Assembly (NCBI RefSeq): GCF_003333325.1
Contig: NZ_QOLC01000025.1
Location: 1-64,000, forward strand
From: Candidatus Ulvibacter alkanivorans
GTDB lineage: Bacteria > Bacteroidota > Bacteroidia > Flavobacteriales > Flavobacteriaceae
Reading direction: 5' to 3'
DNA: 64,000 nucleotides
In this document: positions 1 through 8,201 of the stretch, piece after piece
Layout: each line of letters opens with the position of its first letter
Numbering within the stretch: the stretch's first letter is position 1
Program-made: the position numbers and the translations under genes
Notes under the pieces: generated by a model
What the model was told of the DNA's origin: nothing
Databases searched by the model: none
Seen by the model: only the letters and a program-made list of their open reading frames with translations

Positions 1-225
1 TAAGTCCAATGTCAAAAGCACCGATAAAATAAACTTCACATATAGATAATGCGTTGAGGATCAATAGGACTTGGATATCCAACACACTTCATTTAATTTT
101 TAACCATATTGTTTTTAAATTATTGAAGATGTCCAATTCATCTAAGACTGCAAACGCCATTACATCTTCAAAGGCAATGAAGAGTGAAACAATAAAAGAA
201 GTTCTAACGCTAATCAGATCAACCT
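1..225. other. Left edge, no confident gene
   Basis: AT-rich stretch before the first clear gene. An ORF with a TTG start runs 54-242, and an inner ATG at 129 would give a 37-residue peptide overlapping the next gene by 17 bases. Neither shows a recognisable domain, so I call no gene. The window edge may cut an upstream gene that ends near position 30. Confidence 0.3.
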
Positions 226-1203
226 ATGAAAATGCTAAATAAACTTCTCTACATTGTTTTTTTCTTGAACGCTTTAAATTGCTATAGTCAACAAATCAAG
301 GAGGATTCACACATCTATAGCGGTTTTACTGTAGGAAAAGCTTCAGACAATAGTTTTACAAGAACAGAACCTGCAATTCTAAATGTTACATTCCCTGGAA
401 ACGATAGTATTCCAAACAGCTATAGCATAGATGGTTATTTAGCCTACGACATGAAATTTAATCCAAAATGGTCACTTTCTTTACAGGCAGAAAGACATAA
501 GAACACATTGATCGAGAAAGAACAGGACAATTTTCAATTTGGGATTACCGTAAAAAAGCTTTGGGAAATAGGAAGCAATCCGCCACCAGTAACCTTGTCA
601 ACTGGAAAGAAGATAACTTATCCTTGCTTTTATTTAAATTCTGAGCTTAACATTAAATATTCACAAGATGATAAAAAGAATACTAAAGGGCTACAGGTCA
701 TTGGTGCGTTCAGTTTTGAACTTCCCAATCCAAGAACTAATTTGAAAGAATTTGAATTTCTCAGACCTTTCCAATATTTTCCTGGGGATACGAGAAAAAA
801 TGGAGGCAAAGCTTCTTTTTATCCCTCCGATTTAATCCAAATTTACCATACCCATAATATTGGAGTAGAGCATTTGGAATATGAGAATTTAACAATACTA
901 AATACTAGCTTTGGGATTAAAATTTTCCCTTTCAGTGGTTTGCTTTATAGAGAGTTTGAAAAATATGGAATCATCGAACTGGGCTATAGTTTTGTGGGAA
1001 GAACAGATATTTTATCTTCGGACAGTCAGCTTTATGTTGGTCCTCTAAGAACTTACAATGCCAAGATCAATTTTTGGTTTGATGATGACAAGAAAAGAGT
1101 TTTGTCGATTGGATATGAGCATATAAATGGTGGAAATCCACTTAAAGGCCTTGAAAAAAATAAATATGGACAAATAGCGATGAGCGCTCTTATAAAACAA
1201 TAA
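226..1203 (+). CDS. Secreted, probable outer-membrane beta-barrel protein of unknown function
   Basis: A 325-residue protein. The N-terminus is a signal peptide: a lysine, a hydrophobic stretch of about 15 residues, then NCYSQQ, the Q-rich cleavage context common in Flavobacteriaceae. The mature part has alternating polar/aromatic strands with repeated Y, F and W and no internal hydrophobic helices, which fits an outer-membrane barrel or a periplasmic beta protein. I do not recognise a family. It is on the plus strand and convergent with the mobilisation operon whose last codon lies at 1208, so it may be the neighbour, or cargo, at the left of the element. Confidence 0.6.
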   Translation: MKMLNKLLYIVFFLNALNCYSQQIKEDSHIYSGFTVGKASDNSFTRTEPAILNVTFPGNDSIPNSYSIDGYLAYDMKFNPKWSLSLQAERHKNTLIEKEQDNFQFGITVKKLWEIGSNPPPVTLSTGKKITYPCFYLNSELNIKYSQDDKKNTKGLQVIGAFSFELPNPRTNLKEFEFLRPFQYFPGDTRKNGGKASFYPSDLIQIYHTHNIGVEHLEYENLTILNTSFGIKIFPFSGLLYREFEKYGIIELGYSFVGRTDILSSDSQLYVGPLRTYNAKINFWFDDDKKRVLSIGYEHINGGNPLKGLEKNKYGQIAMSALIKQ

Positions 1204-1207
1204 GTTT

Positions 1208-1549
1208 TCAGATTGATCGTCCTTGTTCAACATCTTTTGATTGCCTGTTACGAATCTTTTGAAGTTGGATCAACCGTTTGTTGCGCTCTATATCCTGATC
1301 CAGCAATTGTAGTTTTTCCAATGGATAACCCAAGGTAGAGAGGCGGTATTTTCTGCCCTTCAAGATTCCATATTGACTACCCCGTTTATATAATTCGTAT
1401 CCCTTGGATTTCAGTAGTGTTAGGAAGTTTTTCGAGGATATTGCTTTATCATATATCTCCGCAAGGTGGAGTTGCAGTCGTTGCTTTTTGGAAAGCCTAC
1501 CAGTTCTGAGCTGTAGCTGGTATTCAGCATCTTTTAGAAGTGAGAGGTC
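1208..1549 (-). other. Relaxase C-terminal segment in the -1 frame
   Basis: Directly after the A9 run of the relaxase gene, the -1 frame is open for 113 codons from GAC (1549-1547) to a TGA at 1210-1208. The encoded segment is basic and helical (it begins DLSLLKDAEYQLQL and ends QGRSI), as expected for a relaxase C-terminal DNA-binding or coiled region. It has no start codon near its beginning, so it is probably made only by frameshifting or transcriptional slippage as part of a 302-residue relaxase. If slippage does not occur, it is the decayed tail of a pseudogene. Confidence 0.7.
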
Positions 1550-2115
1550 TTTTTTTTTGAATGGTCGACCTTACTGTGCTCCAACCTTAAAAACCTGTCC
1601 TGATAGCGTTCCATATTCTGCTTCAGTTCCCTAAATTTAGATCGTGATAGCCGTTTTACCTTACCTCCCAGTTCAACAGCAGACACTATTACATGTATAT
1701 GTAAGTGGTCTTTGTTACGATGCATAGAAGATACTATTAGGGAATTAGGACTACGCTCTTTTGCATACGTCCTTGCTACCTCCAACAAGGCATTTTTAGA
1801 TAAGTGTTTGGAATCCTTGGCGTGAAAACTCAATATCTCGTGGTAAGCACGATTCGCTTTGGCGTGCGGAATGAATCGCTTATCGTTATTTGTCTCAAAC
1901 TGCACCAGCATATTGTCAATACGAGCTTCGAGAACAGCTGCTTCCAATGCAGGGTCTCCTTTGGACTGTATAAGCTCCTTGTGATATTTTCGGTCGCCAC
2001 GAATGGCGCGTGAAAGTACGAAGCCATCTTCCGTCAGATCGTGCCCTACGAGAATATACCGCAGGACATTCGACAAATTTGCTTTGCTCTTAATGGACTT
2101 GCTCTTGATAATCAT
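1534..2115 (-). CDS. Relaxase/mobilisation nuclease (N-terminal product of a frameshifted gene)
   Basis: Nicks DNA at an origin of transfer and becomes covalently attached, starting conjugative mobilisation. The family signature is the histidine metal-binding motif HLHIHVIVSAV at about residues 137-147, preceded by an RYILVGHD-type start. In frame zero the protein is 193 residues and stops just after a KKK run; the -1 frame adds 113 residues (see 1208-1549), giving a more usual length near 300. The ATG lies two bases after the TGA of the upstream MobC-like gene, so the two are translationally linked. It is the last gene of the minus-strand mobilisation operon. I see no oriT that I can define. 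Confidence 0.8.
   Translation of the reverse strand: MIIKSKSIKSKANLSNVLRYILVGHDLTEDGFVLSRAIRGDRKYHKELIQSKGDPALEAAVLEARIDNMLVQFETNNDKRFIPHAKANRAYHEILSFHAKDSKHLSKNALLEVARTYAKERSPNSLIVSSMHRNKDHLHIHVIVSAVELGGKVKRLSRSKFRELKQNMERYQDRFLRLEHSKVDHSKKKTSHF
1549..1555 (-). promoter_or_regulatory. Candidate -1 frameshift slippery heptamer A AAA AAG
   Basis: On the minus strand the relaxase reads TCA AAA AAA AAG ACC, so A AAA AAG lies in the correct X XXY YYZ phase. This is the same heptamer class used in dnaX. A -1 slip puts ribosomes into the 113-codon open frame. The nine consecutive A residues (1558-1550) could also allow RNA polymerase slippage. I did not find a convincing downstream stimulatory hairpin. 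Confidence 0.5.
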
Positions 2116-2117
2116 GG

Positions 2118-2540
2118 TCAGACTATAAGTTTTGAGAACCGCAGTTCAAGTTCTTCTATTCGGTCAAGTATATCCTCTATCTGCGGAGAGTCACCGTTTT
2201 CTTCCAAGAGCGCCATGAGTTGCATCAGCTTTTGATGGATTATCGTCAGTTGCTCCCTATCATAGCTTGATGTAACACCAAGGCCCAATCTATCGAAAAT
2301 GGTTCGGTACAAAAACTTGGAAACACTCATGTCTCCCTTTTGATCTTTGATACGTCTCAGGGCATCAGGGGCAAAACCAAGGGTAAACTCCTTACGAAAT
2401 TTCCTTCGTTTTCTGTTGTATTCCCTGTGCCATAATCTGTAATACCGCTTTTTTGCCTCGATGACCTCTTCCTTGGTAGGATTGGCATCTGCTTTGAATA
2501 CAGCGTCTAAATAGTCATGGATACTATTATATTCCATCAT
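2118..2540 (-). CDS. MobC-like relaxosome accessory protein
   Basis: A 140-residue protein rich in Arg, Lys and Glu. A basic segment (KKRYYRLWHREYNRKRRKF, about residues 30-48) is followed by LGFAPDALRRIKDQKGDMSV and a ribbon-helix-helix-like SKFLYRTIFDRLG, then a C-terminal helical or coiled region. This layout matches plasmid mobilisation relaxosome proteins that bind oriT and help the relaxase nick. Position supports the call: it precedes the relaxase with only two bases between stop and start. Translation may begin at Met1 or Met2. Confidence 0.65.
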   Translation of the reverse strand: MMEYNSIHDYLDAVFKADANPTKEEVIEAKKRYYRLWHREYNRKRRKFRKEFTLGFAPDALRRIKDQKGDMSVSKFLYRTIFDRLGLGVTSSYDREQLTIIHQKLMQLMALLEENGDSPQIEDILDRIEELELRFSKLIV

Positions 2541-2548
2541 ACAAACAA

Positions 2549-2734
2549 TTATGGATTACCGATTTTGTGTTCCAAATACCTCTCGAAGACCCGTTCTGCT
2601 TGAATATTTGCATAGGTCGCCTGTTGAAAATATGTTCCAGCCCTTTGTGGGGTTGGCAGCGGCACACCACAATATGCACTGTCGCCACGTAGGATGGCTT
2701 TTTTGATGTTCTGAATATGAGTATACTTTTCCAT
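2549..2734 (-). CDS. Small protein in the mobilisation operon
   Basis: A 61-residue protein (MEKYTHIQNIKKAILRGDSA...) that starts two bases after the coupling ATPase stops and ends eight bases before the MobC-like start. I recognise no domain and see no signal peptide or membrane helix. The tight spacing on both sides is the main evidence that it is a real gene; a role in DNA processing is inferred from context only. Confidence 0.5.
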   Translation of the reverse strand: MEKYTHIQNIKKAILRGDSAYCGVPLPTPQRAGTYFQQATYANIQAERVFERYLEHKIGNP

Positions 2735-2736
2735 TT

Positions 2737-4197
2737 TTATTGAGTTTTAGTTTGTTCGTTTATCGTATCATATTCCCTGTATTTGTCAAAGTTTAAATAT
2801 TGGACTGAATAATTTGCGTTCAGGGATTCATCCTGTTCAGGGGCGGGAAGCGCCATATAGCGAACCAATCTGGACTGTTTGTAAAATGGGTACACCTTGC
2901 ATTTCAAAGGTTGCATGCCACTTGGGACGACCAGTATATGATCTTTGCGCATCGTACGGACTTCATCAGGCGTCATCAGTTTGCGCCTTTTTGTATGCCC
3001 ATTGTCATCATCATATTCATATTCCCCGAGCGTGTCAGAGATGGCACGGCTCTCATCCGAGAGTCCAGTAAAATATACCTTCACATTGGCATTGTTCAGG
3101 ATGGTCTTCCCGTTGTGCATACCATAGTTATGGTAGAGCTGGTTCTCCGATTGGATCACCCCCATAATCGGCATCGCAAACTTGCGGGAATTTGAGATTA
3201 TGTTCGCAAGGTTTGGCAGGTGCAAGCTCGAAAGTTCTTCCAGAATTACAAATACGTCCTTATCATTTTTGCTCGGAAGGCTCCTGAATACATGGGCGAA
3301 ATATTGCTCCCAGAAGATTGAGAGTATCGTGCTGTAGTACTGAATATCCGATAATGGACAACGGAGGAATATGGCCGTCTTTGTCATGCGCAGGCTTTCA
3401 AAATCAATGGTGTCGACACTCGTTAGGTCGCACAGGTTCTCATCCTCTCCCAAGAATGCCAGCGAAGCCTGTGCAGAACTGATGATGGATGCCCTCGTAT
3501 TTTCACTATTACCCATGAGCGAGAGGAACTTGCGCCATAGGTGTTTCGGGGTGGTATCGGCAAAATAGGCCTCAATTATTTTCGGTTCCCCTGCGAGTAC
3601 CTCAAGGATACGATAGACATTGGCAAGATTTTGATGGATACGGGGTTCCGTTGCCCGTAGGTGGTGGATGCACAATCCGATAAGCTCGGTTGCCTTGAGC
3701 GTCCAGAAATTTGATTCCTTACTTGTGGCACGCACCAGCATACTGGCGACCTTGTTCACATCGGCATTGGTCTGGATACGATGGAGCGGATTATAATACA
3801 GGGAATTTGAAGTATCCCCAAAATTGATTTCCTCCACCGTATAGCCACGGTACAAAAGAAAATTCTTGGTTTTGATGAGCTCACCCGATGGATCGTTTAT
3901 AATGAGGCTCCCACCGTTTTTATCGTTTCCAATGTTGAAGATGGAAGGGTATATTATCGTTGTCGTCTTACCACCTCCGCTCGGTGATATGACCATCAGG
4001 TTGTTACGGGACTGGCGCACCGAGAGATGCTTTTTTCCCGTTATTGAAAATCCATTGTACCGTACCGAGATGAGCTTGGATGGCCTTGCATATCTTGCCG
4101 TTAGGCTATGGTTCTTGCCTGCTATCTTGAGCAGGATACTGTCAAGGAACTCTTCCGTCCTCTCCAGCGCTCTTATGTTTATGTTCTTTAGATTCAT
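2737..4197 (-). CDS. Type IV coupling protein (VirD4/TraG-like ATPase)
   Basis: A 486-residue ATPase that would dock the relaxase-DNA complex to a conjugation channel. Walker A is SPSGGGKTTT (about residues 71-80) and a Walker B-like strand is VFVILEELSS (about 315-324). The downstream FAMPIMGVIQSENQL region matches the ATPase core of TraG-type proteins. I see no strong pair of N-terminal transmembrane helices, so it is the short form; the small membrane peptide just upstream (4209-4346) might supply the anchor. No VirB4 or channel genes are visible here, so a partner system elsewhere would be needed. Confidence 0.85.
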   Translation of the reverse strand: MNLKNINIRALERTEEFLDSILLKIAGKNHSLTARYARPSKLISVRYNGFSITGKKHLSVRQSRNNLMVISPSGGGKTTTIIYPSIFNIGNDKNGGSLIINDPSGELIKTKNFLLYRGYTVEEINFGDTSNSLYYNPLHRIQTNADVNKVASMLVRATSKESNFWTLKATELIGLCIHHLRATEPRIHQNLANVYRILEVLAGEPKIIEAYFADTTPKHLWRKFLSLMGNSENTRASIISSAQASLAFLGEDENLCDLTSVDTIDFESLRMTKTAIFLRCPLSDIQYYSTILSIFWEQYFAHVFRSLPSKNDKDVFVILEELSSLHLPNLANIISNSRKFAMPIMGVIQSENQLYHNYGMHNGKTILNNANVKVYFTGLSDESRAISDTLGEYEYDDDNGHTKRRKLMTPDEVRTMRKDHILVVPSGMQPLKCKVYPFYKQSRLVRYMALPAPEQDESLNANYSVQYLNFDKYREYDTINEQTKTQ

Positions 4198-4208
4198 ACT
4201 ATTGATGT

Positions 4209-4346
4209 TTATGTTAATTTCCTGAGAATTGCTCTAAACAGTTTGTTGAAAGCCTTAAGGAAGAGTTCCGATCCACGCGTCAACATATACAGGCAGATCA
4301 GGAACATCTTCAGTAAAAACCGCAGTAAGGTTATTGCTGTGTTCAT
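4209..4346 (-). CDS. Small membrane peptide
   Basis: A 45-residue peptide (MNTAITLLRFLLKMFLICLY...) with one hydrophobic helix and a basic C-terminal tail. I chose the ATG at 4346 rather than an upstream start at 4403 because the longer form would overlap the end of the lipoprotein gene (4357). It lies 11 bases before the coupling ATPase start, which suggests it could be a detached membrane anchor for that ATPase. This is inference from position and topology. Confidence 0.45.
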   Translation of the reverse strand: MNTAITLLRFLLKMFLICLYMLTRGSELFLKAFNKLFRAILRKLT

Positions 4347-4356
4347 GGTATATGAT

Positions 4357-5067
4357 TCAGTTCGTTCGGGATTCAAATTCGATCGCGATGCCCAATTCTC
4401 CAAAAAGTTCCTCGTAGAGATTGCGCATCATACCGAAGCGCCTGTCCTGTTCCATAGTTTGGGGCTGGTAGACCACTACTACCTTCAGACCCTGCCAGTT
4501 TCGGTCTATCTGGGCAGACCGCTCAAGAAACAGCGCCATTACTTCTTCGGGCTTGTTCTGCAACAGTTCCATATCCGCCCTGCGGTGCACCGAGAACCAA
4601 TCGCTGTTGTTCTCCTGTAAGTCCGAATAGAGATAGAGCAATGTATGGCTTAGGCTATCTTTTTGCAGATGGGCAATCTCTTCCATCAGGGGTATCCAGA
4701 TAGAAGAAAATCGGTAGGTCTCCTCTTGCTCTGGTCTTTCGAGCAAGGCATCGATTTCCGAGAGAAATTCGCCGACAAGTACATCACGTTCCAATTGGTT
4801 CCCCATAAGGGCATTCCCGCCTTCAAGGTGGAGCTGTTGGTGGCCATTGTGCTGGAGGCTGTTGATTGTTCGGTAACGAAAGGTGGCGGATCGCCAAGGC
4901 TCCGTATCCAGTCCAAAGCCTTTTTTAATGGTCCCAGGGTCGGGCCTCGCGATAAAATCCACCTCCGTTTTGTCCTCCAAGACCGAGATGACGGTTCCCG
5001 TATGTTCCGTATCGGTGCAGGCCGATAGTATCAGCCCGATCACCAGTATATAGCTATAGTGTTTCAT
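4357..5067 (-). CDS. Lipoprotein of unknown function in the mobilisation operon
   Basis: A 236-residue protein with a lipoprotein signal: MKHYSYILVIGLILSAC, cleavage before Cys17. The mature part is mixed alpha/beta with segments such as TLLYLYSDLQENNSDW and GLKVVVVYQP that resemble a von Willebrand A-like Rossmann layout, though I cannot confirm a metal-binding site. It lies between the coiled-coil membrane protein and the small membrane peptide, on the same strand with gaps of about 10 bases. A surface or periplasmic role in transfer is possible but not shown. Confidence 0.6.
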   Translation of the reverse strand: MKHYSYILVIGLILSACTDTEHTGTVISVLEDKTEVDFIARPDPGTIKKGFGLDTEPWRSATFRYRTINSLQHNGHQQLHLEGGNALMGNQLERDVLVGEFLSEIDALLERPEQEETYRFSSIWIPLMEEIAHLQKDSLSHTLLYLYSDLQENNSDWFSVHRRADMELLQNKPEEVMALFLERSAQIDRNWQGLKVVVVYQPQTMEQDRRFGMMRNLYEELFGELGIAIEFESRTN

Positions 5068-5079
5068 AATTCTTGTGTT

Positions 5080-6183
5080 TTAAATGGTTAAACCTTTATA
5101 GAATGATGGGAGCATTGCTATGGGATGCTCAAAGAACTTGGGCACCTTGCCGTCGCTCCGATGGATGCAGTTTGTGCTGTAGAAGGTCTTGAGGGACTCT
5201 TCATAGAGCCGCTGTATCAATTCTTCCACATCGTGGGCGTAGATCTGTATCTGGGTGCGGGCAAGCTCGGATTCCTTTTGTTTCTTGTGTACCTGAGCAA
5301 TGGAAACCTTGAGAGCCTTCACCTCCTTGGCAATCCGCTGCTCGTCCTCTTCTGCGATACGGTAGGTATCCCATATCCTTTTCTCGTTCCGGCTGAGTCC
5401 CTTGAAATGGACGACCGCAGCCGCTATGGTCGTAATGAACATATTCAGGCAGGCGAAATAGAAGGCACCAGCACCATTGCCAAATACCATACTGCCTTTT
5501 AATGTGGTAGTCCTGAATATGCCGAGTACATAGAACACCATAAAAAGTAGTCCAAAAACCACGAAGGCAATAGCCCTCCGCTGGTTCGGCGTCCTTCCCT
5601 TGGCAATGATATCGGGCAGGTGCTCGGCGGTAAAGAAAATCCCGATACCGATGGCAAGCCCAATAATATAGGATGTTAGCAGGGGGTAGCCCATGGCCTG
5701 GAGTGCTGCGCTCGATATCAAGGTATCCACCAAGATGAGGAACATCAGTGCGATCCTTGTCCACCGATAGCGTTTGGCTTTCTTCTTTAGGGTATGGTCA
5801 CATTTTTCTACCTCCCGCTTTTTGATGCGGTGGTCGGTACCCTTCTTCTCAAGTTCACTGTTGAGTTCTTTCAGGGTACGTTTGGTCTCTTCCTTATCGG
5901 CAAGGATGTGGTGGGATTCGATCTCCGATTGGAGCTCCTTCTTTGCGGTCATCATCATCTTGCTGTAAGCTCCGCCTATGACACCACTATATACATCCTT
6001 CTCGCATTCCGGTTCCGGCTTGCTGGGTTGCATATTCCCGAGGTCTTTGCCCAAGGGAATCGCTATCTCGTTCTTGATCGTTTCGTGCTGCTCCAACAGC
6101 TTCTTCTCAAGGTCTTCCACACGGTAGCGGAAGACGGTGATGTTTTCGTTTTCTTTAAGATTGTTCTTGATGTTTGTTTTCAT
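5080..6183 (-). CDS. Coiled-coil integral membrane protein
   Basis: A 367-residue protein. Residues 1-145 are charged and helical (long KE-rich coiled coil). Four to five hydrophobic helices follow at about 147-265, including IALMFLILVDTLISSAAL, then a second coiled region (about 270-330) and a soluble C-terminus. The arrangement resembles membrane-anchored coiled-coil proteins of mobile elements, but I do not recognise a named family. It starts the run of tightly spaced minus-strand genes and is 12 bases from the lipoprotein. Confidence 0.6.
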   Translation of the reverse strand: MKTNIKNNLKENENITVFRYRVEDLEKKLLEQHETIKNEIAIPLGKDLGNMQPSKPEPECEKDVYSGVIGGAYSKMMMTAKKELQSEIESHHILADKEETKRTLKELNSELEKKGTDHRIKKREVEKCDHTLKKKAKRYRWTRIALMFLILVDTLISSAALQAMGYPLLTSYIIGLAIGIGIFFTAEHLPDIIAKGRTPNQRRAIAFVVFGLLFMVFYVLGIFRTTTLKGSMVFGNGAGAFYFACLNMFITTIAAAVVHFKGLSRNEKRIWDTYRIAEEDEQRIAKEVKALKVSIAQVHKKQKESELARTQIQIYAHDVEELIQRLYEESLKTFYSTNCIHRSDGKVPKFFEHPIAMLPSFYKGLTI

Positions 6184-6250
6184 AATTCAATTTTTATGGG
6201 ATTTATAAATAAAGAGGACATCCCGAAATATTCGGGATGCCCTTAGATCA

Positions 6251-6502
6251 TTAGCTTTTGCCAATCAAGAAGTTAAATCTATGCTCTGCATCTATATAGC
6301 TTTTCGCATAAAAAGATTGGCTGCTTTCGCTATCATAGATGACATAAAAGCCCGTCTGCGGGTCTTGAAGAAACTCGATTTGATTTTCTTTATCCAGTAT
6401 CCTCATAGAGAGGATGCGGTCATTGGTCTGAATTCCAAAGTTTTTGTGGAAAGCACTTTGGGGCTCTTTTCTAACACTACTTTTCATAACTTTTGTTAGC
6501 AT
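6251..6502 (-). CDS. Small protein, first gene of the mobilisation operon
   Basis: An 83-residue protein with no signal peptide (begins MLTKVMKSSVRKEPQ). The C-terminal half is beta-rich and aromatic (TGFYVIYDSESSQSFYAKSY). An internal ATG at 6487 is an alternative start. It faces away from the Ppx/GppA-like gene, and the 315-base divergent region between them holds an inverted repeat. No function can be assigned. Confidence 0.5.
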   Translation of the reverse strand: MLTKVMKSSVRKEPQSAFHKNFGIQTNDRILSMRILDKENQIEFLQDPQTGFYVIYDSESSQSFYAKSYIDAEHRFNFLIGKS

Positions 6503-6817
6503 TAAGGGTTAATAAAAACCGGCTGAGACAAAAGCTTCAAAGAGAGTTCAGGAATTCAATAGATCGATTGTATGGATAAAAAAAGGTATTTTGAATATGA
6601 AATTGTGAAGAATAAAAAAAGCTTAATTTGAAACGGTGTCTCAAATTAAGCTTTCAAAAGAGACAAAATTGATTTGACCCGTAAAAAACAGGTGCGAATC
6701 CAAAGATTCTAATCAAATTCCCGAATTAATCGCTACGAGTGGCTTCTTATCTCTTTGATGCTAAAGTAGTTATTTTCTGTATAACCGCCAAAAAAAATCT
6801 GTACATTTATAAAACTT
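6503..6817. other. Divergent intergenic region
   Basis: A 315-base AT-rich gap between two divergent genes. It must hold promoters for both. It contains a perfect 14-bp inverted repeat at 6618-6654 (listed separately). TACATTTA (6804-6811), close to the TAnnTTTG -7 element, lies upstream of the plus-strand gene, but I see no good -33 partner. Confidence 0.4.
6618..6654. repeat. Perfect 14-bp inverted repeat
   Basis: AAAGCTTAATTTGA (6618-6631) and its exact complement TCAAATTAAGCTTT (6641-6654) are separated by nine bases and flanked by an A-run on the left. The structure could fold as a terminator-like hairpin, but no gene ends here: both neighbours point away. It may therefore be an operator, a leader hairpin or a recombination site. 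Confidence 0.6.
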
Positions 6818-7837
6818 ATGGACATCCAATACAACAGGAAACGTTTTATTTCCGTGATGGAACTGAGCTCATCAGGCATCAAGACAATCTCTGCGGCACC
6901 CTTCCATATCAAGAACAGAACCGACCTTTCAAGGTTTTCGGATAACCGAAAGCATATCTTTAGGCTCCATAATCTGATCGACAATGAAAATAATTTAGAT
7001 ATAGATGGCTTCAAGGAAAATCTTCTACCTGAAATAATAAAGCATTACCGTCTGATCAACAATTCGAGAAACCCTCAGGCTTTTCAGATAGTCCTAACAG
7101 GTTATTATAGGGAATTAAAGAACAAGGAAGAGGTTTTGGCAATTCTCAATCAATCAATAAAAGAAAAGTCCCTGAGCAGGAGTTATTCTATTTCAATTTT
7201 AAAGGAAGCTGATGAATCAAGGTTGCCATTTTTGGCTTGGAAGAACACCGCCTCTTTAGATGAGCGTATTTTTTCCAATGAGGATCAAAAGAAGGATACA
7301 TACTTACACATTGACATTGGGGGAGCAACGACAGAAATTAGTGTAACAAATGATATTAATGATTTTTCCAATACAATAAGTTTGGAAAATGAAATCACTA
7401 AACTAGTTGAACAAATACTTGATACTGAAAAATTAACTGAAAAAATACTCAACAATATAATTTTAGATCTATGCTCAAAGGTTTTGGATGTATTTGTAGA
7501 TAAATTTAAAAGATTCCACACAATTGACTTTGCCGTGGCCTCTGGGAGTGCTGTTAGTTTACAGCACCAGCTATTGAATCCAGAAGTAAGCGAACTTATA
7601 CCTATTGATACTCTTGAGGATTCAATTCAGATAGCAAGAATCAAAAACAATCATTCATTTGATAGCATTCAACAAAAAGAGATTTACTACAGAACATTAT
7701 TGGGTTCTTATGTTTTGAAGACCCTCTTGAAATATGCCAAAGTCGACTCTTACTTTCTTAATATTGCCAATCTGAGAATTGGATGTATCTACGATATGAT
7801 GCTCAAACTAAGGGAAAACAAAAGCCCTTATTTATAA
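6818..7837 (+). CDS. Ppx/GppA-like (actin/Hsp70-fold) protein
   Basis: A 339-residue protein. The N-terminus FISVMELSSSGIKTISA follows the phosphate-1 strand of exopolyphosphatase/pppGpp hydrolases, and HIDIGGATTE (about 164-173) is a good phosphate-2 motif. A later FAVASGSAVSL resembles the third conserved strand. Classic Ppx proteins have an acidic residue and DxGSN in motif 1; here it is MELSSSG, so the fold is likely but the activity is uncertain. It is the only plus-strand gene in this part of the element and ends inside its own terminator hairpin. Its substrate could be polyphosphate or (p)ppGpp, or none. Confidence 0.7.
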   Translation: MDIQYNRKRFISVMELSSSGIKTISAAPFHIKNRTDLSRFSDNRKHIFRLHNLIDNENNLDIDGFKENLLPEIIKHYRLINNSRNPQAFQIVLTGYYRELKNKEEVLAILNQSIKEKSLSRSYSISILKEADESRLPFLAWKNTASLDERIFSNEDQKKDTYLHIDIGGATTEISVTNDINDFSNTISLENEITKLVEQILDTEKLTEKILNNIILDLCSKVLDVFVDKFKRFHTIDFAVASGSAVSLQHQLLNPEVSELIPIDTLEDSIQIARIKNNHSFDSIQQKEIYYRTLLGSYVLKTLLKYAKVDSYFLNIANLRIGCIYDMMLKLRENKSPYL

Positions 7838-7846
7838 GGGCTTTTT
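7821..7846 (+). terminator. Intrinsic terminator of the Ppx/GppA-like gene
   Basis: Stem AAAGCCCTTA / TAAGGGCTTT with a four-base loop, followed by T residues. The TAA stop (7835-7837) lies within the loop and 3' arm. Confidence 0.75.
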
Positions 7847-7866
7847 GGGAAGCTGGATTTTTATGA

Positions 7867-8142
7867 TCATATTCCCCAAATCTTAATTGTCTCCCAGTTT
7901 TCTATGTCGCTGTACTTGGCAGCAAAGCCACAGAGAATAGCATCATAGTGAAGGCTAATGGATTTAATCAGTATCCGTTTGGCGTTATTGCCCTCAGTCT
8001 CTTTAATCTCGTGTTTGAGGTACGCCAGTCGACGTTCCTTGTTCTCTTTTTCTATTTCCTTCAGGAAGTCTTGCAATGGAATATTCAGTTTTTCGACGTC
8101 TATTGCGAGGATCGTTGTAAATTCTTTTTGGCTATTACCCAT
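7867..8142 (-). CDS. Small helical protein of unknown function
   Basis: A 91-residue protein: KEFTTILAIDVEKLNIPL, then a charged helix (EKENKERRLAYLKHEIKE) and a hydrophobic C-terminal half. No signal peptide is seen. It follows the RuvC-like gene on the same strand after about 60 bases, and is convergent with the Ppx/GppA-like gene. I do not recognise it. Confidence 0.5.
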   Translation of the reverse strand: MGNSQKEFTTILAIDVEKLNIPLQDFLKEIEKENKERRLAYLKHEIKETEGNNAKRILIKSISLHYDAILCGFAAKYSDIENWETIKIWGI

Positions 8143-8201
8143 GATTATGTTCTGTTTTGATTTAATAGAATCATAGCATACATAGGAATATTGTCAAACC
8201 T

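Noticed and set aside
1534..2115. Treating the relaxase simply as a pseudogene
   Set aside because: The break is a single -1 step on a classic slippery heptamer, both frames look intact and the operon around it is well kept. A pseudogene remains possible but is not the only reading.
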